Shown here: piece by piece, positions 58,382 to 64,000 of the stretch
Layout of the letters: each line of letters begins with the position of its first letter
How positions within the stretch are numbered: the first letter of the stretch is position 1
Source of the DNA: UBA4742 sp037138595
GTDB lineage: Bacteria > Actinomycetota > Acidimicrobiia > Acidimicrobiales > Acidimicrobilacustridaceae
DNA: 64,000 nt
Reading direction: 5' to 3'
Assembly: GCA_037138595.1 (NCBI GenBank)
Contig: JBAXIB010000007.1
Span: 1-64,000, forward strand
Program-made: the position numbers and the translations under genes
The notes under the pieces: model-generated
The model's input: only the letters and a program-made list of their open reading frames with translations
What the model was told of the DNA's origin: nothing
Databases searched by the model: none

Positions 58382-59041
58382 ATGCGCATTGAGCTTGAGG
58401 ATGGAACACCGGCCGAACGGGTCGAACCGTCAACGGGGCAAGCGACGCAAGGAGTTGTGCTCTGCCCCGACATCATGGGGTTGCGTCCGCTCTTCGACGA
58501 GATGGCGGCCAAACTTGCTGATGAGAACGGATGGGTTGTGGTAGCGCCCGAACCATTCGCCGGAAACGAATCGATGACCCTTGCCGAACGGCTGACTTCG
58601 GTAGGCAACTTCGATGATCTCAAGGTTCTCAACACGATTCAGCAGGCGGCCGATGCCACCGGATTTGAAAATGTCGTGATCCTCGGGTTTTGTATGGGCG
58701 GCATGTGGGCGATGAAAGCTGCCATGACCGGTCGATTTCGCCGAGCGGTGTCCTTCTACGGAATGATTCGAATGCCTGAAGCTTGGCGAAGCCCAACACA
58801 ATCAGACGCAATCGATTTCGTGACGGCTCCGGGGGCATGCCCGGTACTTCAACTGGTTGGTTCGGACGACACATCGGTTCCGATGTCGGATATCTCTGAT
58901 CTCCAGGCGGCCGATGTCGCGGTCGTTATTTACGAAGGAGCCGAACACGGCTTTGTGCACGACCCCACTCGTCCGACTCATCGACCTGAAGATGCGAAAG
59001 ATGCATGGGCACGAGCGCTTGCCTTTTTGGATGGGCCTTAA
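58382..59041 (+). CDS. dienelactone hydrolase family protein
   Basis: 219 residues from the ATG at 58382. The nucleophile is Cys in LGFCMGGMWAMKAA, with Asp in LVGSDDTSVP and His in EGAEHGFVHDP, giving the Cys-Asp-His triad of dienelactone hydrolases. The first block GVVLCPDIMGLRPLFDEMAAKLAD is typical. These enzymes open lactone rings in aromatic degradation, but many act on other esters. Confidence 0.9.
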   Translation: MRIELEDGTPAERVEPSTGQATQGVVLCPDIMGLRPLFDEMAAKLADENGWVVVAPEPFAGNESMTLAERLTSVGNFDDLKVLNTIQQAADATGFENVVILGFCMGGMWAMKAAMTGRFRRAVSFYGMIRMPEAWRSPTQSDAIDFVTAPGACPVLQLVGSDDTSVPMSDISDLQAADVAVVIYEGAEHGFVHDPTRPTHRPEDAKDAWARALAFLDGP

Positions 59042-59076
59042 CTAGTGATGCCGCCCAACCTGCGATGGATAAGCGG

Positions 59077-59736
59077 TTAACGAGCGCGCCGTTCGAGTTC
59101 TTCGCGATTGGTTATGCGATAACGCCGATCGGACTGTTCGATCCAATTCAGCTTGATGAACGAGGCGATCGCTTTATTGACTCGTTCGCGCGATGCACCG
59201 ACCATTCCCGCTAGCTCCTCTTGGGTAACGGGAAGCGCGAATTCGTCTACCTCGCCGGCAAGTTCGAGCAGTCGTTTGGCGGTTCGGCCTGTCACATCGA
59301 GAAAGACGGTATCGGCGAGCGCTTCGTCGGTGATGCGAATGCGACCAGCGAGCAACTCAACGACTTTCCACAACAGACCCGGACTTTCTTCGTACAGCTT
59401 CTTCAGGGGTTCGTATGGAATAACGATCACTTCACTGGCCTCTAGTGCTCGAGCTTCGGCTGAACGGAGGAGCCCGTCAAAGAGGGGCATCTCGCCGAAG
59501 AGGTCACCACGTTCCATGAGCGCAAGCACTGACTCGCGCCCGTCGATCGACCGGTTGGCGATGGCAATGCGACCAGAAACTACGACAAACAATTCGGTCG
59601 GGTCATCGCCTTCGGTGAACAGAACGTCGCCGCGATTGACCATCAAGGTCGTCGAGGCTTGATTGATCTGGTCGAGCTGGGATTCGTCAAGGCTGATAAA
59701 GAGCTCAACAGAGGCGAGGAGCGCAAGGTCAGGCAT
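59077..59736 (-). CDS. Crp/Fnr-family transcription regulator
   Basis: 219 residues. The N-terminal cyclic-nucleotide-binding fold runs FTEGDDPTELFVVVSGRIAIANR and LMERGDLFGEMPLFDGLLRSAEARALE, with the phosphate-binding cassette in GEMPLFDGLLRSAEARA. The C-terminal HTH is LPVTQEELAGMVGASRERVNKAIASFIKLNWIE. No Fe-S cysteines are seen, so it is of the Crp rather than Fnr type. Its targets are unknown. It converges on the dienelactone hydrolase gene. Confidence 0.92.
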   Translation of the reverse strand: MPDLALLASVELFISLDESQLDQINQASTTLMVNRGDVLFTEGDDPTELFVVVSGRIAIANRSIDGRESVLALMERGDLFGEMPLFDGLLRSAEARALEASEVIVIPYEPLKKLYEESPGLLWKVVELLAGRIRITDEALADTVFLDVTGRTAKRLLELAGEVDEFALPVTQEELAGMVGASRERVNKAIASFIKLNWIEQSDRRYRITNREELERRAR

Positions 59737-59881
59737 TCGCCAAGGCTAGTTCGCGCAGCACGAATGCCCTTGGCGATGCGCGAAAAGCGTGCGCTTGCAA
59801 TACCCTGACGATCCTTCCGCCCCTAGATCGGAGCGATATGCGCCATCTTCATTTTCCTCGAACGAGTGCAGGTGGCTCGCC

Positions 59882-60517
59882 GTGAGCACCTGGACCATCG
59901 TGTTAGCTGCCGGCCATGGCCGCCGTTATGACCCGGTCGTGTTGAAGCAATACGAACTCTTGGGTGGTGGCCGAGTGGTTGACCGTTCGATGCAACAAGC
60001 ACGCGTGGTGTCCGATGGCGTTGTTCTTGTCGTTGCACCCGAGTTCGCTGACGACCCAGAACCTTTGGCCGACATTGTCGTGGCCGGTGGCGCGCAACGT
60101 TCCGATTCAGTTCGCCACGGGTTGGCAGTTATTCCCGACGATTGTGACATCGTTGTGGTGCATGATGGCGCTCGGCCGATGGCCTCAATTGCGTTGTTCG
60201 AATCGGTTATCGAAGCCGTGCTCGCGGGTGCCGATGCGGCGATCCCGGGGTTGCCGGTAACTGACACGATCAAGCGAGTCGATCAAGGCCGAGTAGTCGA
60301 GACTGTCGAGCGCGATGAACTCGTTGCGGTGCAGACTCCGCAGGCATTTCGCGCTGAGATGTTGCGCGACGCTCACGAAGATGACCCCCATGCAACCGAT
60401 GACGCCGCGTTGGTCGAAGACATGGGTGGGCTCGTGGTGATCGTGCCGGGTGACCCTCGGAACCTCAAGATCACCGCCCCTGGAGACCTTGATCTTGCAG
60501 CACTGCAGCTGAGGTGA
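59882..60517 (+). CDS. ispD: 2-C-methyl-D-erythritol 4-phosphate cytidylyltransferase
   Basis: 211 residues from the GTG at 59882, which opens the family core STWTIVLAAGHGRRYD. Part of the MEP isoprenoid pathway, feeding the polyprenyl synthase. The CTP loop is AAGHGRRYDPVVLKQYELLGG, then DSVRHGL, VVVHDGARPMAS, and LVAVQTPQAFRAEML. The glycine-rich loop lacks the usual Gly after Arg. CarD, which often precedes ispD in actinobacteria, is not present. ispF follows 74 bases later. Confidence 0.93.
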   Translation: MSTWTIVLAAGHGRRYDPVVLKQYELLGGGRVVDRSMQQARVVSDGVVLVVAPEFADDPEPLADIVVAGGAQRSDSVRHGLAVIPDDCDIVVVHDGARPMASIALFESVIEAVLAGADAAIPGLPVTDTIKRVDQGRVVETVERDELVAVQTPQAFRAEMLRDAHEDDPHATDDAALVEDMGGLVVIVPGDPRNLKITAPGDLDLAALQLR

Positions 60518-60578
60518 CCCAACCGTGATTGTGGTCACGGGTGGATTGTGCCGGCAGAGTGAACCACTGCCAACCGAG

Positions 60579-60584
60579 TAGTTT
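60579..60584 (+). promoter_or_regulatory. -10 element of a leaderless ispF promoter
   Basis: TAGTTT, 7 bases, then ATG at 60592. The 74-base ispD-ispF gap would hold a second promoter. Confidence 0.4.
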
Positions 60585-60591
60585 TGACGTC

Positions 60592-61068
60592 ATGTCCATT
60601 CGTGTCGGGCTCGGCTTTGACGTCCACCCATTTAGTAATGACCCCCAGCGTCGTCTGGTTTTAGGCGGGATCGTGTTTGAAGATGTACCGGGCCTCGAAG
60701 GTCATAGCGATGCAGATGTTGTTGCCCACGCTTGTGCGGACGCGCTACTTGGTGCAGCAGGACTTGGCGACATTGGTGAGCATTTTCCTGATTCTGATCC
60801 ACAATGGACCGGTGCCGACAGCATCTCTTTGCTCGCTGAAGTTTCTACCCGGGTCCGAGCTTCTGGCTGGCAGCCAGTGAACGTCGACTGTTCAGTGGTG
60901 CTGGAAGCGCCAAAAGTTTCGCCTTTCCGCGCTGCGATGCAACAACGGCTTACGGCCGCGATCGGAGCGCCGGTCGCAGTGAAGGCGACCCGAGCTGAAG
61001 GCTTGGGATCGATCGGCAGAGGCGAGGGCATCGCGTGTTACGCGGTTGCGCTGGTGGAACTGTCATGA
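60592..61068 (+). CDS. ispF: 2-C-methyl-D-erythritol 2,4-cyclodiphosphate synthase
   Basis: 158 residues from the ATG at 60592. The zinc ligands are in GLGFDVHPFS and in GHSDADVVAHACADALLGAAGLGDIGEHFPDSD; also NVDCSVVLEAPKVSPF and VKATRAEGLGSIGRGEGI. Makes the cyclic diphosphate of the MEP pathway. The stop overlaps the rlmB start (ATGA). Confidence 0.97.
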   Translation: MSIRVGLGFDVHPFSNDPQRRLVLGGIVFEDVPGLEGHSDADVVAHACADALLGAAGLGDIGEHFPDSDPQWTGADSISLLAEVSTRVRASGWQPVNVDCSVVLEAPKVSPFRAAMQQRLTAAIGAPVAVKATRAEGLGSIGRGEGIACYAVALVELS

Positions 61069-62162
61069 GCGCAGCACGTTCGTCTCGTCGGAGCAGTAAA
61101 AAAGCATCATCGAGTCGCTCGCCCAAACGAGGGTCGAAAGATGACGCCCGCGGTGGAGCGAAGAGTCGGGCCGCGCGCCCAGGATCACCCGGCACTGCAT
61201 CGGCCCGAACCGCTGGGGGTTCAGCGCGCGCCGGCGCAAAGCGCAAGCCGTTGTCAGCGGCAGCTGAAAAAGCCATTGCGGCGCGAACCGCAGACCACGC
61301 GGCCAAGTCAGTGCGCAATGCTGATCGCCCAGGCGCGGCGAAGCGGGCGAGTTTGGCGGCTAGAACCGCATCCACGCGCGCTTCAGCACCGCGGCGACAG
61401 AATGGTCCGAGGGGCCTCGGTGGCGAACAGGTCGAGGGCCGTCAGGCCGTGCGCGAGCTGCTCTTAGCGGGAACGCGTCGCGTGCGAGAGGTATGGGTCG
61501 CGACCGACATGGATGACGCGGTCGTCCTCAACGACATCGCGGAGCTGGCAATGAGCATGGGTGTACCGGTGCGAGATGTGACCCGAGCAAAGTTGTTTGC
61601 CGAGGCCAAGACTGAATCTCCCCAAGGTGTGTTGGCCCGGGCAGCCGAGCTACCTGAGTCAGAACTCGATGACTTGGTGCGCCAGCCCAAGGGTTCACCG
61701 CCGCCATTTTTGCTGATGGTTGACGGAGTTACCGATCCGGGAAACCTTGGTGCGTTGTTGCGTTCGGCCGAGTGTGCTGGGGTGACTGGTGTCGTGTTGC
61801 CGCTTCATCGCGCCGTGCACGTGACGCCGACAGTCACGAAGGCAGCTGCGGGAGCAGTTGAGTATTTGCCGATCGCACTTGTCGGCGGGCTTCCGACCGC
61901 GATTCGCCACCTTCAGGAACTCGGCGTTTGGGTAATCGGCCTCGATGGTTCGGGCGAGTATCCGTTGTTTGATTTACCAGTTGCCACTGATCCGGTGGCA
62001 TTGGTACTTGGCGCGGAGGGAAAAGGTCTGTCCCGGCTGGTTCGCGAACGCTGCGATGCGGTGGCAAATATTCCCCTCAAGGGTCGAATCGATTCGTTGA
62101 ATGTTGCCGCCGCCGGCGCGCTTGCGTGTTACGAGATCACCCGCCGCCGGATGGGTAGTTAA
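61065..62162 (+). CDS. rlmB: 23S rRNA 2'-O-methyltransferase (TrmH/RlmB family) with long basic N-terminal tail
   Basis: 365 residues from the ATG at 61065. Residues ~125-365 are a SpoU/TrmH enzyme with an N-terminal substrate domain (GGEQVEGRQAVRELLLAGTRRVREVWVA) and the knotted SAM domain (LLMVDGVTDPGNLGALLRSAECAGVTGVVL, LVLGAEGKGLSRLVRERCD, and IPLKGRIDSLNVAAAGAL). Before this come ~110 residues rich in Lys, Arg, Ser, Ala and Gly (SSRRSSKKASSSRSPKRG and on), probably a disordered RNA-binding tail. Confidence 0.93.
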   Translation: MSAARSSRRSSKKASSSRSPKRGSKDDARGGAKSRAARPGSPGTASARTAGGSARAGAKRKPLSAAAEKAIAARTADHAAKSVRNADRPGAAKRASLAARTASTRASAPRRQNGPRGLGGEQVEGRQAVRELLLAGTRRVREVWVATDMDDAVVLNDIAELAMSMGVPVRDVTRAKLFAEAKTESPQGVLARAAELPESELDDLVRQPKGSPPPFLLMVDGVTDPGNLGALLRSAECAGVTGVVLPLHRAVHVTPTVTKAAAGAVEYLPIALVGGLPTAIRHLQELGVWVIGLDGSGEYPLFDLPVATDPVALVLGAEGKGLSRLVRERCDAVANIPLKGRIDSLNVAAAGALACYEITRRRMGS

Positions 62163-62165
62163 ACC

Positions 62166-62774
62166 GTGCGCTCGCTGGCACTGCGATGCATGCTCGTGGT
62201 CGGTGCATCGCTTGTTGTGGCATGTGGCGGAGGCAAAGCCGAGTCGGGGACAAGCGCTGACACTGCTCCATCAATGGCTGAGGTACCGGAAGCAACAGGA
62301 TTTATCTGTGACGATCCCACCGGAGATATCGGCTCGGATGTCAAGGCGGTTGGAACCTTGTCGTCTCCGGCCGGTATCGACATCGTTACCGCCGAAGCCC
62401 ACGTCGACAGTGACGTGCTCGCGGTGACTTACACCATGGTTGGGCCGATCGCAGAAGCGCCTTCGCCGTTCTTTGCCATGTTGCAAGGTGATTTCAGCGC
62501 TCCGGACAAGTCGTTTGAGTTGAGGACTGAGCCGACAGGTGCGAATGGACCATGGGTCCTGAGCGTCGGAATAAATCCTGCCGCCGGGGGCGTCGAGCAA
62601 TTCACTGCGTTGGCGACGCCGGTGCACGTCGAGGCCAATGTTTTGAGTTATCGGGTGCCGCTGAGTGACATTCCAACTATTTCCACCTTGCAATGGAGTT
62701 TCGGGGCGAGCTCGATCGTCGCGCAAGGACAGGTCCTGTTCGATGACTGTTCAAGTCTCACTGCATCGTCATGA
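62166..62774 (+). CDS. putative lipoprotein
   Basis: 202 residues from the GTG at 62166. An N-terminal signal (RSLALRCMLVVGASLVVAC) ends in a lipobox (VVAC), then GGGKAESGTSADTAPS. The rest is beta-rich with no known family (DIVTAEAHVDSDVLAVTYTMVG, and a region with LSYRVPLSDIPTISTLQW). It could be a beta-sandwich binding domain. Extracytoplasmic, anchored. The stop overlaps the following aminotransferase start. Confidence 0.72.
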   Translation: MRSLALRCMLVVGASLVVACGGGKAESGTSADTAPSMAEVPEATGFICDDPTGDIGSDVKAVGTLSSPAGIDIVTAEAHVDSDVLAVTYTMVGPIAEAPSPFFAMLQGDFSAPDKSFELRTEPTGANGPWVLSVGINPAAGGVEQFTALATPVHVEANVLSYRVPLSDIPTISTLQWSFGASSIVAQGQVLFDDCSSLTASS

Positions 62775-64000
62775 CCGTGCTTCCGCTGCGACTTATCGGA
62801 GACGATCTGATGGTTCCGTGTCTTGACGGGATTGACCGGCCTTACCTGTCACTTGACTCGGCAGCGTCAACCGCGGCCCTACCGACAGTTGCAGATCGGG
62901 TAGCGGAGTTTTTGCCGTGGTACTCAAGTGTTCATCGTGGCGCGGGGTATAAGTCGCAGATGGCGACCGCGGCCTATGAACAGGCGCGTGAGTCGGTCAT
63001 GAACTTTGCTGGCCGAGCCGGTCGTGATGACGTTGCGATCATCGTGCGAAATACGACCGAAGCAATCAATCATTTGGCGTATCGACTGCGGCTTGGCGCC
63101 GGCGATGTGATTGTCACGACTGTTGCGGAGCATCACGCAAATTTGCTGCCGTGGGCTCGACTCGGAGCGACCCGTCGGTTCGTGGAATGTGATTCGCAGG
63201 GCATGTTCACGGCGGACGATGTCGTCGCGGTTCTCGATGACGGTCCGACACCAAAACTGTTGACCATCACTGGTGCCACAAACGTGACCGGTTGGTTGCC
63301 GCCGCTTGATGCAATAATCGCGGCCGCGCATGATCGGGGCGTTCAGGTGCTCGTCGACGCCGCGCAACTGGCGGCTCATCAGCCGATGCCCGCGATGGCT
63401 GATTTCATTGCGTGGAGCGGCCACAAAATGTATGCACCGTTCGGAGCGGGCGTGCTGATCGGACCGCGTTCGGCGTTTGCTACCGGCGACCCATTTCTTG
63501 CCGGAGGTGGTGCGGTCGACTTAGTTGATCTTGATGAAGTTATTTGGAGTGATCCGCCTGATCGCGAGGAAGCAGGATCACCGAATGTCATTGGCGCTGT
63601 CGCGTTGGCCGCGGCTATTGACGCTCTCACCTCGATCGGATGGGACACGATCACCAATCACGAACAAGAACTTTCAGTTCCGTTACGGGCAGGTCTCGCC
63701 GCGATCCCGGGAGTGCGACTGCTTGGCCCGCCGCCTGAGCAAACGACCTTGGCAATTGCCGCGTTCGTCGTTGATGACGTCCCGCATGCGTTAGTGGCGG
63801 CGCGACTGTCGGCCGAGTTTGGGATTGGCGTGCGCCACGGTTGCTTCTGTGCTCATCCATATCTCATTCGATTACTTGGACTGGCACCAGATGAAATTGA
63901 GCGCTACCGGGCCGACGTGATTGACGGAGACCGCACCCGCATTCCTGGGGCGGTTCGGGCCAGTGCCGGATTGTCAGTGACTGCTTCAGAGATTGAACGG
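62771..64000 (+). CDS. class V aminotransferase (cysteine desulfurase-like), partial at the right edge
   Basis: The frame opens ATG at 62771 (ATGA overlap) and has no stop by 64000, so at least 410 residues. The PLP fold of the SufS/NifS group: SLDSAASTAALPTVA near the start, IVRNTTEAINHLAYRL, VTTVAEHHANLLPW, VLVDAAQLAAHQPM and the PLP Lys in AWSGHKMYAPFGAGVL. GVRHGCFCAHPYLIRLL has Cys residues near the expected nucleophile loop. Could be a cysteine desulfurase or a related lyase; the true 3' end is outside the window. Confidence 0.88.
   Translation, partial: MTVLPLRLIGDDLMVPCLDGIDRPYLSLDSAASTAALPTVADRVAEFLPWYSSVHRGAGYKSQMATAAYEQARESVMNFAGRAGRDDVAIIVRNTTEAINHLAYRLRLGAGDVIVTTVAEHHANLLPWARLGATRRFVECDSQGMFTADDVVAVLDDGPTPKLLTITGATNVTGWLPPLDAIIAAAHDRGVQVLVDAAQLAAHQPMPAMADFIAWSGHKMYAPFGAGVLIGPRSAFATGDPFLAGGGAVDLVDLDEVIWSDPPDREEAGSPNVIGAVALAAAIDALTSIGWDTITNHEQELSVPLRAGLAAIPGVRLLGPPPEQTTLAIAAFVVDDVPHALVAARLSAEFGIGVRHGCFCAHPYLIRLLGLAPDEIERYRADVIDGDRTRIPGAVRASAGLSVTASEIER

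Noticed and set aside
59789..59881. N-terminal extension of IspD from 59789
   Set aside because: The 31 extra residues do not resemble the family, and the GTG at 59882 begins the canonical Rossmann-like core.
1..64000. CRISPR arrays, insertion sequences, prophage
   Set aside because: No regularly spaced repeats beyond the 13-bp microrepeat, and no transposase, cas or phage structural gene in any frame.

Overview
The window looks like a chromosomal segment of a high-GC actinobacterium, most likely of the class Acidimicrobiia. That placement is an inference from gene content and has not been tested by phylogeny. The signs are a run tilS-hpt-folE-folP-folB-folK-DUF2520-panC-nadB-nadC-coaX followed by clpC and radA, a SigH/RsrA-type sigma and zinc anti-sigma pair, a DUF2342 metalloprotease, a DUF4244-like Flp pilin, many GTG and TTG starts, many 4-base stop/start overlaps, and at least ten genes whose start codon lies 6-8 bases after a TAnnnT -10 element (leaderless transcripts). 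I found no transposase, integrase, phage gene, rRNA or CRISPR array. One tRNA (Thr, CGT anticodon) is present.

Layout. 1-2.7 kb: an odd 2Fe-2S/molybdopterin-subunit fusion, a RidA protein, a tiny membrane protein and a cold-shock protein with a strong terminator. 2.8-6.1 kb: a nitrogen-assimilation block in which a type I glutamine synthetase and a GlnR-like orphan regulator run leftward and a type II glutamine synthetase runs rightward from a shared control region. 6.1-13.5 kb: a methyltransferase, NAD synthetase, a three-gene ferritin-like operon of unknown job, an ABM-family monooxygenase, a group 2 sigma factor and a HAD phosphatase with a 24-residue gene antisense inside its 3' end. 13.7-18.1 kb: a compact Flp/Tad pilus operon (ParA-like, TadA, TadB, TadC, pilin, TadE). 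18.1-29.9 kb: an MrfA-like helicase, a STAS protein, an acyl-CoA dehydrogenase, a cupin, topA, an MFS exporter, tmk, holB, an AhpD-like protein and the tRNA.

30.0-37.1 kb is the accessory part. It holds a TolB-like secreted protein, a duplicated 4-TM membrane protein, a decayed TolB/Ig-like gene with a nonsense codon, and a 1582-residue exported protein. The large protein has a lysyl-oxidase domain followed by four copies of an unassigned ~205-residue module interleaved with Fn3-like domains.

37.3-64 kb returns to housekeeping: a DsbA-like protein, the sigma/anti-sigma pair, a metalloprotease, tilS, hpt, folate genes (with a pseudophosphatase whose catalytic Cys is Ala inserted between folP and folB), pantothenate and NAD genes, an epimerase/acyltransferase pair, an alpha/beta hydrolase, a polyprenyl synthase, clpC, radA, a Crp-type regulator, ispD, ispF, rlmB, a lipoprotein and a class V aminotransferase that runs off the right edge.

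The best candidates for undescribed biology are the ferritin-like operon at 8782-10848, the repeat module of the lysyl-oxidase protein, the folate-operon pseudophosphatase, and the HIDHL double-repeat membrane protein.
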